NCBI GenBank assembly: GCA_050633285.1
Contig: JBOEGG010000005.1
Coordinates: 62,001-126,000, forward strand
Direction of reading: 5' to 3'
Length of the DNA stretch: 64,000 bases
DNA from: UBA1672 sp050633285
GTDB taxonomy: Bacteria > Pseudomonadota > Alphaproteobacteria > Micavibrionales > Micavibrionaceae
Below, piece by piece: positions 35,684 through 45,336 of the stretch; position 1 is the first letter of the stretch; each line of letters starts with the position of its first letter. A model generated the notes under the pieces. The model saw only the letters and a program-made list of their open reading frames with translations. It was not told the origin of the DNA and did no database searches. The position numbers and the translations under genes are program-made.

Positions 35684-37291
35684 GTGATGGGTATTATGCT
35701 CAATAGATTTCTTTCATATCGCACTGTTTGTACTGTGAGTTTTCTGGTTGCCATAGGTGTGTGTGTATTCGTTCCTGCTTCTCAGGTTCATGCACAACAA
35801 TGCCAGGCACCGTTTGAAATGCTTACGAAATTGCACCACCCTGAACCGGGATCGTTTACGGTTTGGAGTGCGGTGTATGGTGAGCCGCGTAAGGAAGAGG
35901 AATTTATTTCAATTGTCAGAAAGGGGGAGGGCGTATTGGTCGCGGGAGAAATGCGACCGATGCCGGGTGTTTCGCCTTCTCTTATGCTTGTACATTTTGA
36001 CAGGCGTGGGCGTAAGGTTTGGGATGTATATTATGCGCTTGGTGGTTTGAAGAATGTGATTAAGCTCTTACCTTATAAGGATGGCTACGTCGTATTTGCT
36101 AATCGTAAGAAAGTTGGTGGGCAGGAAAATGTCTGGATTGGTTTCTTTGACCAAGAGGGCAAATTAAAATCTCATAAGTCTGTGAAGGATAAAAAGTTTC
36201 ATTTGCATGCAACTGATGTTGTTCGTTCTACTGATGGGGGGTGGGCTGTTTCAATGACGGTTGAGAGGCTTGGTCATGTCGGTGCGGGCGGTTTGCAAAA
36301 ATATGCAGCGATTTACTTGTTGGATGATATGGGAGCCGAGCGTGCAAGTCGTGCATATGTTTTAGGCACAAATAATGAAATTTTAAGTCTTTCCGTATCG
36401 AAATTTGATGGTGGTCAACGTGGTTATATCGCTACTGGATATTTCGAAATAGGTGGTGGACAGAAAGTTGGTTGGGTTGTTCGTCTTAGTGATGAAATAT
36501 CGCTTGTTTGGCAAAGAGAGTTCCGTCGCGGTAAATTGGCTAAGCTTGAAAAAGGTGTTGGCTATAAAAATAAAGACATTATTGTACTTGGTGATGTTGA
36601 CCCTGTGATCAAGGGGCCGACTGGTGGTTGGTTAATGCGTCTTGATGGTGATAATGGTGCAATAAAGTGGCAACGTTATTATTATGGTGAGACGGGGCAT
36701 CATGATTATGAGGCACAAGGGCTATATGTTAATGATGATGGTTTGATTACGTCTATGATGATGGCGCGTTCCAGTAAGGGCAAAGAAGCCTCTTCTATTA
36801 TGGTTGATGATGCTGAAGGACAAGGGGGCGATGACGGTGCCCTTGAATATATGAGTTATGCGCATGTATTAACGCTCTCACCGCGAGGAATAACGCTGAA
36901 TGGTGACTCATATTATCATGGTGAGGGTGTGTCAGTATCACAAATGATTGAGGGGCATAAAGGGTATCGTATGATGGCGGGGTATAGTTTGATGCCTGCG
37001 GAAGATATATTCACGAAAATGGAAAAAAAGCATCATGATAATCCTTTGAAAGAAGAGGGGGATGTTAATCTTCCGGATGCTCCATTATCTTCAAAAACCA
37101 AAAAAGGCTTGGCAATGTTGAAGAAAAAAATTAAACACCAAGATCACCATGATGAAGGTGAGCAGGTGGATGGGCAACAAGAAGTCGAATCGGCTAAGCA
37201 GCATGATGAGGATGTCGGATTAACGCGTAATGGTTGGGTTTTCTTAGGAGACTCTCCCGATACGTACAGTGATCCGTGCGATAAAAAATAA
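35684..37291 (+). CDS. Exported orphan protein with propeller-like repeats
   Basis: Unrecognised. The 535-residue product has a signal peptide (cleavage near VHAQQ, about residue 38) and a long beta-rich region with recurring Gly/Trp-containing strands (LMLVHFDRRGRKVWDVYY, VWIGFFDQEGKLKSH, GWVVRLSDEISLVWQREF, GWLMRLDGDNGAIKWQRYY). These look like blades of a beta-propeller or similar fold. The last ~100 residues are charged and His/Asp-rich, probably disordered. The start could be the GTG at 35684 or ATG codons at 35687 and 35696. It precedes rluD by 22 bases. Confidence 0.7.
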   Translation: MMGIMLNRFLSYRTVCTVSFLVAIGVCVFVPASQVHAQQCQAPFEMLTKLHHPEPGSFTVWSAVYGEPRKEEEFISIVRKGEGVLVAGEMRPMPGVSPSLMLVHFDRRGRKVWDVYYALGGLKNVIKLLPYKDGYVVFANRKKVGGQENVWIGFFDQEGKLKSHKSVKDKKFHLHATDVVRSTDGGWAVSMTVERLGHVGAGGLQKYAAIYLLDDMGAERASRAYVLGTNNEILSLSVSKFDGGQRGYIATGYFEIGGGQKVGWVVRLSDEISLVWQREFRRGKLAKLEKGVGYKNKDIIVLGDVDPVIKGPTGGWLMRLDGDNGAIKWQRYYYGETGHHDYEAQGLYVNDDGLITSMMMARSSKGKEASSIMVDDAEGQGGDDGALEYMSYAHVLTLSPRGITLNGDSYYHGEGVSVSQMIEGHKGYRMMAGYSLMPAEDIFTKMEKKHHDNPLKEEGDVNLPDAPLSSKTKKGLAMLKKKIKHQDHHDEGEQVDGQQEVESAKQHDEDVGLTRNGWVFLGDSPDTYSDPCDKK

Positions 37292-37313
37292 TGAATAATA
37301 CCAGAGGTTTATA

Positions 37314-38300
37314 ATGTCTATTGAATGTGAAGTGTTAGAATATGAAGTGTCTGTTGATGCCGTTGGGCAGCGTGCAGATAAGTTTTTAAGCTCGGTTTGT
37401 AGTGAGTTTTCACGCTCACGGTTGCAGGGGTTGATTGCTGATGGGCATGTTTTATTAAATAATGCGCCTTTTAAAACTGCATCCTTTAAAGTAGATGAGG
37501 GGGATGTTTTTTGTGTACGTGTCCCTGAGCCTGAGCCAAGCGTTCCGGAGGCAGAAGATCTTCCGCTTGATATCGTATATGAGGATGATGATCTTGTTGT
37601 TGTGAATAAGGCCGTTGGTATGGTTGTACACCCAGGGGCAGGGAATTGGAACGGCACTCTTGTAAATGCGTTGCTTCATCATTGTGGTGATAGTCTGTCT
37701 GGAATTGGCGGTGTTCTGCGCCCTGGTATCGTGCATAGGTTGGATAAAGATACGAGTGGTTTGATGATTGCGGCAAAGAATGATCATGCGCATCATCATC
37801 TGTCAGATCAACTTGCGGAGCGTAGTCTTACGCGTATTTATCATGCTCTTGTTGTTGATGTGCCTTTGCCGATTAAGGGGACTATTGATCGCCCGATTGG
37901 GCGCCATAGGCATAATCGTTTAAAGATGAGTGTGATGACAAATTCACCGAAGGATGCGTGTACGCATTATAAGGTTTTGGAAGATTTTAACGGTGGTTTC
38001 TCTTTGGTCGAGTGTAAGCTTGAAACCGGGCGTACGCATCAAATTCGTGTGCACCTGGAGGTGAGCGGGCATCCTCTTGTTGGGGATGTTTTATATCCGG
38101 TGCAGCAGACAAAGATAAAGTCTATGATTAAGAATTCTGGATATCCTGCTGAATTGGCAGAAGAAATGATTGGTTTGGGGCGGCAAATGTTACATGCGCA
38201 GACCATTTCATTTATTCATCCACGGAGTGAAGAGGTTATGAGTTTTTCTTCTAATCTACCAGATGATTTTTCTAAGTTATTGAAAACGCTTAGAAAATAA
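37314..38300 (+). CDS. rluD: 23S rRNA pseudouridine synthase RluD
   Basis: Modifies uridines in helix 69 of 23S rRNA (U1911, U1915 and U1917 in E. coli). The 328-residue product has an N-terminal S4 domain (ADKFLSSVCSEFSRSRLQGLIADGHVLLN) and the RluA-type core. The catalytic Asp144 is in GIVHRLDKDTSGLMIAAK, and the RTHQIRVHLEVSGHPLVGD block is intact. The S4 domain and length favour RluD over RluC or RluA. AGAGG precedes the ATG. No terminator lies directly after the stop; the next one is about 240 bases downstream. Confidence 0.92.
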   Translation: MSIECEVLEYEVSVDAVGQRADKFLSSVCSEFSRSRLQGLIADGHVLLNNAPFKTASFKVDEGDVFCVRVPEPEPSVPEAEDLPLDIVYEDDDLVVVNKAVGMVVHPGAGNWNGTLVNALLHHCGDSLSGIGGVLRPGIVHRLDKDTSGLMIAAKNDHAHHHLSDQLAERSLTRIYHALVVDVPLPIKGTIDRPIGRHRHNRLKMSVMTNSPKDACTHYKVLEDFNGGFSLVECKLETGRTHQIRVHLEVSGHPLVGDVLYPVQQTKIKSMIKNSGYPAELAEEMIGLGRQMLHAQTISFIHPRSEEVMSFSSNLPDDFSKLLKTLRK

Positions 38301-38689
38301 TTAAAGTTTGTATTTACATAAAAATTTATCTATTATTGAAGATATAAGGTATGAATATTTAGACACTGTAAGCGAGTTTTGAGTTTTCTACACTTATGTC
38401 CTTAAAAATAGATTTTGTTAATGTAGTTTGACTGATAAGAAACGATACGAATTGACGCTAAAATATGGGGTATACATATCAGCGGATATTATTAAACATA
38501 ATATAAGGTTTGTTGTGAGATCAGTTTTAATTTTAGAATATCGCCTTCGGGCGGTATTTTTTTATGGGCTTTGTACTGTGAGAAAATTTCATGGCTGGTA
38601 TGCTGGAATTATATTTGCCATATTTCAGCGTAAGGCGTATAAGAAATAAAAATAAAGTGAGTGGTTTGCATATAATAGCGGATTGAATT
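38301..38689. other. Gene-free stretch with one strong terminator
   Basis: No credible gene is present. A 73-residue TTG-started frame at 38428-38649 runs straight through the terminator at 38537-38563, has no ribosome site, and is rejected. The ~235 AT-rich bases between rluD and that terminator could be a long 3' leader or a small RNA. Nothing is seen downstream of the terminator apart from the likely promoter of the following orphan gene. Confidence 0.6.
38537..38563 (+). terminator. Intrinsic terminator with UUCG-type loop
   Basis: AATATCGCC and GGCGGTATT pair along nine bases around TTCG, followed by five T residues. The very stable tetraloop makes it a strong terminator about 240 bases after rluD. 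Confidence 0.9.
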
Positions 38690-40516
38690 ATGAGAGACTT
38701 TAACCCTCAATTACATGACGAGTTTTTTGAAAATGCCAAAGATGTAAAGGCAGGCTTTATCATGGAAGCCCCCATGATGTGCATGGGCAAGGTTGACCTT
38801 GATGTTTTGGCCGATAAAAAAACTGGTGAAGATGCAAAACATGATGAAGATATTTATGACGGTACATATCTTATGCCGCATGGTGGTAGTGCACGTGTAG
38901 CGTATCACCAACCTACGAATACTTTGTGTTTGATTGCATCGAAGACATCTGTGAATTTGCGTGGCGAGCGTGATACAGATGGTCACATTATGGCCGACCA
39001 AGAGGGGCTTGAGAGAAGCTATGTTATTGCCGCGTATCGTTTGAAGGATGATGGTGGTAATGCGGATCGTATCAAGTTAAAGCTACGCGAGGCTATGGAA
39101 AATTATGATCTAGAGCTTGGTAAACGTGCGAAAAAGCACTTTGGTCAGTGTGCTGCGAGTTTTAAAACCCCGATGAGCGTGGATGTTAATCAGGCCAGCT
39201 ATACGGAAATATTTACGAATGGATATGCTGCTTATCTCCTGCGTCGTACGAAGGAGACTGAAGAAAACGGGCATGTTGAGGATAAATCTTCTGCAAAATT
39301 TTATGCGTCAGCTAAGCGCCATGACGGGCACTTCTTACCGATAAACTTTAATGGCAGCCGTCTTAGCCTGAATGTTTCCAGAATTTCTAAATCTGTTGTG
39401 AAACAAGAAGATTATGCCGTTGCACGGAGTATGGTTGATGGCCATTGGGGGAAGGTTGCATCACGTTTATGGGATCAAGAGCCTTTATATGCGGATGAGG
39501 GAGTATTGTTTGCTGCTAAAAAATTGAAGGCAGGGGTTTCTAATTATATAAATGATGAGAAGAAGTATGTTCTTCCAACTGCTGCTGTTGTTGGAGCGGT
39601 AATGTTGAAAAACCCAAACTTTGCTTTTGAGGCTGCGGTTGCACTAACGCTTACGCATACAGCGATGCATAAGATTGCAGATGGTGGTTTGCACGGGTAT
39701 TTATATACATATAATAAGGTTAAAGAGGCGCGAAAGCGGACGAATATTGAGGATTATGCATTTGGTGAGGATGCTTCTGATTATTTCAAAGTTCATACGC
39801 GTAACAATTTACAGCCTGAAAAAATAGCACCTAAAATGGATATGGAGCGTTTCGATGCGCATGATTTCGTATTTTTGGATTCTGAGCAATCGGGTTTGAT
39901 GTATAATCATCAGAAACCGGTTGATGGTTTGCGTCCTGAAGATGTGCGCTCGCTTCTTTTGTTCGGGCATCAGCGCGGATTTACGTCAACAGTTGGTTTT
40001 CTTGATAAATCAACACGTTTTGATGCATTTCAAAATGGAATTATGCGTACTATGCATAACCAGCCGGATAATAAAGTTGTTGTTTATGCGCAATATCAGC
40101 CGGAGCTTTGTACGCATGAGGCGTTGCGTTTACCGGAGGTTTATATTGATCAATTTGAGGGTGGGCTGATCCGTTTGGAATATGACCAAGATGCGGATGA
40201 GTTTAAAGACAGCGTGAAGATGGATACGAATGTTCCAAGAGCGCAGGCAATACATGAAATCTGTCATTCTCAGTTATTTCGTGGGCAATCTTACACAGGT
40301 GCGGATGTGAAGGCGCGTTCTCATGATGTTATGCAGGGGCTTTTTGTTCCGACTGTTCATGAAAATCCATTTGAAGACGTTAATCCGATTTTAGAGGATC
40401 AAAAGAGATCTATGTATCGCGGAGGGCAGCCGTTTGAACTTCCTGATGCTGATGCAATTGCGCCGCAGGAACAGGTACCTTTGGAGCGTAATGATGATAC
40501 GCTTGAGAATGGTTAA
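38690..40516 (+). CDS. Large soluble orphan protein with an HExxH motif
   Basis: Unrecognised. The 608-residue product has no signal peptide. One modestly hydrophobic stretch lies at about residues 302-330 (VLPTAAVVGAVMLKNPNFAFEAAVALTL). The N-terminal half has a beta-rich segment (YDGTYLMPHGGSARVAYHQPTNTLCLIASK). Residues 522-526 are HEICH, a match to the zinc-protease HExxH pattern inside AQAIHEICHSQLF; no third zinc ligand is obvious, and the match could be chance. The Pro/Glu-rich tail is probably disordered. The stop overlaps the end of the convergent YjbH-like gene by four bases, with no terminator between them. Confidence 0.65.
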   Translation: MRDFNPQLHDEFFENAKDVKAGFIMEAPMMCMGKVDLDVLADKKTGEDAKHDEDIYDGTYLMPHGGSARVAYHQPTNTLCLIASKTSVNLRGERDTDGHIMADQEGLERSYVIAAYRLKDDGGNADRIKLKLREAMENYDLELGKRAKKHFGQCAASFKTPMSVDVNQASYTEIFTNGYAAYLLRRTKETEENGHVEDKSSAKFYASAKRHDGHFLPINFNGSRLSLNVSRISKSVVKQEDYAVARSMVDGHWGKVASRLWDQEPLYADEGVLFAAKKLKAGVSNYINDEKKYVLPTAAVVGAVMLKNPNFAFEAAVALTLTHTAMHKIADGGLHGYLYTYNKVKEARKRTNIEDYAFGEDASDYFKVHTRNNLQPEKIAPKMDMERFDAHDFVFLDSEQSGLMYNHQKPVDGLRPEDVRSLLLFGHQRGFTSTVGFLDKSTRFDAFQNGIMRTMHNQPDNKVVVYAQYQPELCTHEALRLPEVYIDQFEGGLIRLEYDQDADEFKDSVKMDTNVPRAQAIHEICHSQLFRGQSYTGADVKARSHDVMQGLFVPTVHENPFEDVNPILEDQKRSMYRGGQPFELPDADAIAPQEQVPLERNDDTLENG

Positions 40517-42690
40517 TCCAATATTTTGTCCCAATATGTTGCCATATGGTCGAGTGTGAAGTTTTCAGTCATATCATAGAGGTTTAGTGGTTTATCTAAA
40601 CTTTGCCCTGTATCTCGTCCGAAGGGGGTGATGATTGTGTTTATTGTACTTCCTTCGGGTATGTAGGGGATGCTGCCGAGTGGAAGAGTTAGGCCAAGTC
40701 GGTGGTATGCATGCGTTGTGCCGCCGAATAGGTCAGGGGCAGCGGCATCGGTTATTGTTATTTCACTGTCTAATGTCGCGCCATTTCTGAAGCGTTTTGT
40801 CAGGCCAATGGATAGGCCGTTGTCACCTGCTAGAAAACGGCCTGCTTTTGCGTTTAATGTGATGTCTTGTTCGGGGATATCGTACCAACCGTTGATATGT
40901 CCGGTTGTTGTCGCGTATCCGCTATGGCCGAGGTTTAGTGTTGTGAATGGTTGTCTACGCTGTACACGCCATAATTCTGCGCCAAGAGCAAAACGGGAAT
41001 TATATGGGCGATAGAGAACCTCTCCTCCAATTCCGCTATAAAATTCTTCCAGATACCCTGCGGTTAAAGCGGTGTGCGTGCTTGGGGTTATGCTGTGTGT
41101 GTAGCTGACATAGGCATTATCAAGGCTTAGGCGTTGATTGGTGAAACTGTTTACATCGCTGCGCGTGGGGGATGTTGATGGGGGTCTAAGGTTTTCTATA
41201 TTATCTAGATTATCGTGTAGATTTATACGTAGTGTGCTGCCGGAGGTGAGACCAAGAAAAGTCATGCGTTTTGCTTTTATGAGGGCGGAGCTGCGGTAGA
41301 GGGTGCCGTTATCTTCTTCTGATAAGCTTATTTGATTTTCTATCTTGATATTAAAGAGGGAGTGTTTTGTTTTTATCCCCATTTCGGGGATAAAGGGGCT
41401 GTGTGTTAAATTATCTGTGTCTGTAGTTGTAAAATGTAGATTTTTCCATATCTCTTCGGGACTTCCCTGATTGTTATCCAGTGCTTTTTCCACATCCGAT
41501 CTTAGGATTTCTACTGTTTTCCCGAGCAAATTTTCATATTTTGGCAGGATGCTGATAACTTCTATTTCGGCTCCGCTATGTGTTGCGATATGACGTATTG
41601 CGCGTCCGATATGTTGTGGTGCATTGGTATGGGCAGGAATGTTTAATATTGCCGATACTTTGTGTTTTTCAATGATAATGTTTGTAAGTTTTATGCCGCT
41701 GTTGTTTGCGGACTGCCTCATCTTCTCTATGTTTGAATTGGTTGGTCGTGTTTTGTATAGCGGAATTGGCGCATCGTATTTCTTTTCTGTGAATGGCCAT
41801 GAGGCAGGTGTCGATTGTATTGATAGGCGACCCATAACTTTATCGGTTCCTTGCATTCCTATCCCTGCGCTGATCCATTTATTGTATGTATAGGATAGGC
41901 CTGCGCCCCATGGTGCCGGAGCATCATAATCAAAGCTTTGTTGTTCAGCGGTGTAACGATCTGAGCCGTAATCTAATTTTAGAGATAGCCCGTCATAGGG
42001 AAGAAAATATTCAACGCCCCCAAATAGGCCTATAGAATTTCCAGAAAACCAGTTGGCAGGTGTGTTTGGGCTTTCACTGTTGAAGTTTCTGTTTTTACTG
42101 AAATGGTTGCTGATATTTTTGAGGGGGTTTGTGAAATGTTTGGCCGTGCCATAACGCCCCCATCCCAACCCGAATGTGAAGTCGAAATTATTATAGCGTT
42201 TGGAGAGCGCGATAAACTCACCGGACATACGTTGGTGTCCTAATGCAGATTGGATACCTAATGCAATTTCGGGCGCGTAGGCACTCTCTTCTTGTAGTCT
42301 TAATTTAAAATCAATGCCCGGGTAGAGATGCTTTGCATCTTTTTTCAGGCTTGATGTTTCAGCGCTTTGGCGAACATTAATATAGAGGGGGGCTGCAATT
42401 TGTATTCCGATATGGCCATGAATGTAAGGATCTAGTGTGGCAATGCCAAGGCGCACAGTGCCCGTTTTATCCATGCGTGCACTTGGAACCGTATTTAAGC
42501 CGAGGAACCCTGTAGATGTTGGTGTTGAATATCTATTATGGGATGCATTCGAAGTAACAGAAAACGACAGGGTAACACAAAAAACAATTGTAAAAACTTG
42601 TCTGTTAGAGGAAGAAAATATTTTTCTCAATAATTGCATTGTATTAGGAAATGATAATGATTTACAGTAGTATACTAAAGGATATGTCAT
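40513..42690 (-). CDS. yjbH: YjbH-like outer-membrane exopolysaccharide protein
   Basis: Large beta-rich outer-membrane protein of the YjbH family, which in E. coli belongs to the yjbEFGH exopolysaccharide operon. The 725-residue product has an N-terminal signal-like segment (VFTIVFCVTLSFSVTSNASH), then the family opening FLGLNTVPSARMDKTGTVRLGIATLDPYIHGHIGI. Long amphipathic strands follow, with the usual end (HMATYWDKILD). Two ATG codons could start it: 42690, or 42639 nearer the signal peptide, and neither has a strong ribosome site. yjbEFG homologues are not seen nearby. The glycan genes 5-14 kb away may act with it, which is inference. Confidence 0.85.
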   Translation of the reverse strand: MTYPLVYYCKSLSFPNTMQLLRKIFSSSNRQVFTIVFCVTLSFSVTSNASHNRYSTPTSTGFLGLNTVPSARMDKTGTVRLGIATLDPYIHGHIGIQIAAPLYINVRQSAETSSLKKDAKHLYPGIDFKLRLQEESAYAPEIALGIQSALGHQRMSGEFIALSKRYNNFDFTFGLGWGRYGTAKHFTNPLKNISNHFSKNRNFNSESPNTPANWFSGNSIGLFGGVEYFLPYDGLSLKLDYGSDRYTAEQQSFDYDAPAPWGAGLSYTYNKWISAGIGMQGTDKVMGRLSIQSTPASWPFTEKKYDAPIPLYKTRPTNSNIEKMRQSANNSGIKLTNIIIEKHKVSAILNIPAHTNAPQHIGRAIRHIATHSGAEIEVISILPKYENLLGKTVEILRSDVEKALDNNQGSPEEIWKNLHFTTTDTDNLTHSPFIPEMGIKTKHSLFNIKIENQISLSEEDNGTLYRSSALIKAKRMTFLGLTSGSTLRINLHDNLDNIENLRPPSTSPTRSDVNSFTNQRLSLDNAYVSYTHSITPSTHTALTAGYLEEFYSGIGGEVLYRPYNSRFALGAELWRVQRRQPFTTLNLGHSGYATTTGHINGWYDIPEQDITLNAKAGRFLAGDNGLSIGLTKRFRNGATLDSEITITDAAAPDLFGGTTHAYHRLGLTLPLGSIPYIPEGSTINTIITPFGRDTGQSLDKPLNLYDMTENFTLDHMATYWDKILD

Positions 42691-42784
42691 GTAATTGTCT
42701 TGTAAATACTTAGGTATGTCAAAGTATTTATATGGTTGTGATGGTGGATGATTGGGTGCACAATCGCGGGTAGAGGAGTTAATT

Positions 42785-44887
42785 TTGGAGTTCGATATTA
42801 ATACGAGTATAGAGATACTACTTACTATAGAAACTATATTATTGATTATATCACTTTTTATTAGTGCTTTGTTTTATTTTAGTTACAGGAGTGCTCGGCA
42901 ACTTTCTGCTTTGCTAGACGAAACTCTTAATAGCTCAGAGGCAGGGAAAATCATTTTTTGTAAAAATGGTTATGTTAAGAAGGCTAATCAAAAAGCTATG
43001 AGTTATTTATCAACATTAATACAGGTGGACCCATTGGAAATGACACGTGGAATGTTTGTTGATTGTTTGTATGACCATGCTGCAGATTTTGATGAAAGTA
43101 TTCGCAATACGTTATTAAGTGATATGAATGATGTAGAGAATGCACCTGAATTTCGTGAAGTGATTTATTGCCCTAAAAATGGCCTATGCCTTGTGGATGC
43201 ACGGGCTTTAGCGGATGGGATAACATTATTTTCTTTGTCTGATATTAGTGGTGGTCAGAAACGTGAAAAAGATTTAATCGAGCTTAACGCTTTTAACAGG
43301 CAATTGATCCAAGCGATCCAAGCAACAACGAGTGGTATTATTGTTGGGGATGCGAAGGATAAAGATAACCCTATTTTGTTTGCGAATGATGCTTTTTGTA
43401 GCTTTACCGGATCACAGCGCCAAGATTTGATCGGGGCAAATTGGAACATTTTGATGTCTATGTTCAGTGATATGAAAGAGCGAGACAAGTTTCTGAACGC
43501 ATTGTCTGGTAAACATGATGCGGAACTTAATCTTGAGTTAGAAGCTGATGATTCTATTCGTTATTTCAGTATGAAGTTTTCACCCGTGAAAGATAATGAT
43601 GGCAGCATAGATTTGTTCATTGGGGTTTTGTCTGAAGTGACATTGTTGAAGCAGCGTGAGTCTGAGTTCTTTCATGCTCAAAAATTAGAGTCTTTGGGGC
43701 AATTGGCTGCGGGGGTTGCACATGATTTTAATAACATCCTTTCCATTATTGGTGGATATAGTGTTATGGCTGCCAAAAAACTTGAGCGAGAAGGGCATGA
43801 TGAAGTCGTTTCTTTTCTGGGGAAAATAGATGCTGCGGCTGATCGAGGCGCGGGGCTAACACGTAAAATGCTAACGTTTAGCCGCCATAAGGTCGTTGCA
43901 CGTACTGTTGTGAATGTGTGTGATGTCGTGCAAGAGCAAAAGGAGCTCATGGTTCCATTGCTTGGTGTGTCGATTGATATGGATGTTTCTATGCCTGAAC
44001 ATGATGTGAATGTGCAGGGAAATGCTGATTCCCTTGGTCAAATTTTGATGAATCTTGCGATTAATGCCAGAGATGCAATATTGCCTGAGAGAGGGACGTT
44101 GAGTGTTAAGGTCGCGTGTTTGGACGTTGGGGATGTTCCTAAAAAAGTTAAACAGAATATTGAAGGCGAGGATATTGTTTGTATTTCAGTTTCAGATACC
44201 GGGACAGGAATGGATGAGAAAACAATCGATAAGATCTTTGATCCTTTTTTCTCAACCAAGGAGCAGGGAAAGGGTACGGGGCTTGGCCTTTCTGTTGTTT
44301 ATGGTCTTGTTCGAGAAATGGGCGGCTTTTTGGATGTTTCCTCAAAATTAGGAGAGGGAACGACGATGTACTTTTATGTGCCACGCACGCATGAAGGACA
44401 AACGAAGACCATCGCCGGTGATGGTTCTGACTTATCTACAATATGCCTTGATGGATATACGGCTTTGGTCGCAGAGGATGAACCGGATCTTTTGAATCTG
44501 GTGACGAATATGCTTGAGGATTTGGGGCTTAATGTTATTGGGGCATGTAACGGTAATGATGCGTTATCACAGCAGGATGATTATCTTGATGATATTGATA
44601 TTTTGCTGACTGATGTGGTTATGCCGGAAATGAATGGGGTTAAACTTGCAGAGCTTTTTTCTTCTCTACGCCCTGACACTAAAATTATCTTTATGAGTGG
44701 GTATCCTGCGAATGGGGATATGGCGCCGGTGGCATTGCCTGAGAAGGCTGATTTTATTGCTAAACCGGTTGATTATAACAATCTTGCGAGTTTGATTTTG
44801 CAAAGGTTGCGTGAAGGAGCAGGAGGGGCAGCAAATGTGGATGCTATGCCTTATTGGGAAACTACATCAGAGGGTGAGGTGTCGTAA
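42785..44887 (+). CDS. CckA-like hybrid sensor histidine kinase
   Basis: Membrane-anchored hybrid kinase. I chose TTG 42785 because GAGGAG lies six bases upstream (700 residues); a TTG at 42752 is the alternative. One membrane segment (about residues 8-34) precedes two PAS-like regions (about 45-165 and 175-295). The HisKA box is SLGQLAAGVAHDFNNILSII with phosphoacceptor His313. The HATPase has N (NLAINARDAI), G1 (DTGTGM), F and G2 (GKGTGLGLSVVYGLV) boxes. The receiver carries Asp610 in LLTDVVMPEMNG. This is the CckA domain order, but CckA normally has two membrane helices, so it may be a paralogue. Its stop overlaps the next start. Confidence 0.85.
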   Translation: MEFDINTSIEILLTIETILLIISLFISALFYFSYRSARQLSALLDETLNSSEAGKIIFCKNGYVKKANQKAMSYLSTLIQVDPLEMTRGMFVDCLYDHAADFDESIRNTLLSDMNDVENAPEFREVIYCPKNGLCLVDARALADGITLFSLSDISGGQKREKDLIELNAFNRQLIQAIQATTSGIIVGDAKDKDNPILFANDAFCSFTGSQRQDLIGANWNILMSMFSDMKERDKFLNALSGKHDAELNLELEADDSIRYFSMKFSPVKDNDGSIDLFIGVLSEVTLLKQRESEFFHAQKLESLGQLAAGVAHDFNNILSIIGGYSVMAAKKLEREGHDEVVSFLGKIDAAADRGAGLTRKMLTFSRHKVVARTVVNVCDVVQEQKELMVPLLGVSIDMDVSMPEHDVNVQGNADSLGQILMNLAINARDAILPERGTLSVKVACLDVGDVPKKVKQNIEGEDIVCISVSDTGTGMDEKTIDKIFDPFFSTKEQGKGTGLGLSVVYGLVREMGGFLDVSSKLGEGTTMYFYVPRTHEGQTKTIAGDGSDLSTICLDGYTALVAEDEPDLLNLVTNMLEDLGLNVIGACNGNDALSQQDDYLDDIDILLTDVVMPEMNGVKLAELFSSLRPDTKIIFMSGYPANGDMAPVALPEKADFIAKPVDYNNLASLILQRLREGAGGAANVDAMPYWETTSEGEVS

Positions 44888-45294
44888 TGTCTAAGGCTGA
44901 AAACAGGTTAGAAGACTTAAAGATACTGGTTGTTGATGATCAGGCGGAAACGCGTACTATGATACGTAATATGATGATTGAGTTGGGTATCACACAGATA
45001 TTCGAATCACCTGATGGCAGGCAGGCACTAACATTCATAGATGCAGCTTTTGACTTTGTAGATTTAATTATATGTGATTGGAATATGCCTGAATTAACAG
45101 GGGTTGAGCTGCTTCGACAGATTCGTAGTGCTGATCCTGACATGCCGTTTTTGATGATTACAGGGCGTGGGGATATGGATTCTGTGATAGAAGCGAAGAG
45201 TTGTGGTGTTTCAGGATATGTGCGTAAGCCGTTCTCTCCTGCACAGTTGGAAGCGAAAATTCGTATTGTTGCCCAAAAATACATCTGGAAATGA
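44887..45294 (+). CDS. Single-domain response regulator (CheY-like)
   Basis: The 135-residue product is only a receiver domain. The acidic pocket is VVDDQAE, the phosphoacceptor is Asp64 in LIICDWNMPELTGVELL, the Thr is in LMITGRGD, and the conserved Lys is in GYVRKPFSPAQLEAKI. No output domain follows. The ATG overlaps the stop of the hybrid kinase (TAATG), so the pair is translationally coupled. The regulator is a good candidate to exchange phosphate with that kinase, directly or through a phosphotransferase. It is not CpdR or a clear DivK. Confidence 0.9.
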   Translation: MSKAENRLEDLKILVVDDQAETRTMIRNMMIELGITQIFESPDGRQALTFIDAAFDFVDLIICDWNMPELTGVELLRQIRSADPDMPFLMITGRGDMDSVIEAKSCGVSGYVRKPFSPAQLEAKIRIVAQKYIWK

Positions 45295-45336
45295 GGGCTT
45301 TTCTTACGCTCACTCTTGCGTTATCCTGTGGATAAC

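Noticed and set aside
38428..38649. 73-residue TTG-started frame downstream of rluD
   Set aside because: It runs through a strong intrinsic terminator, has no ribosome site, and shows no family resemblance.
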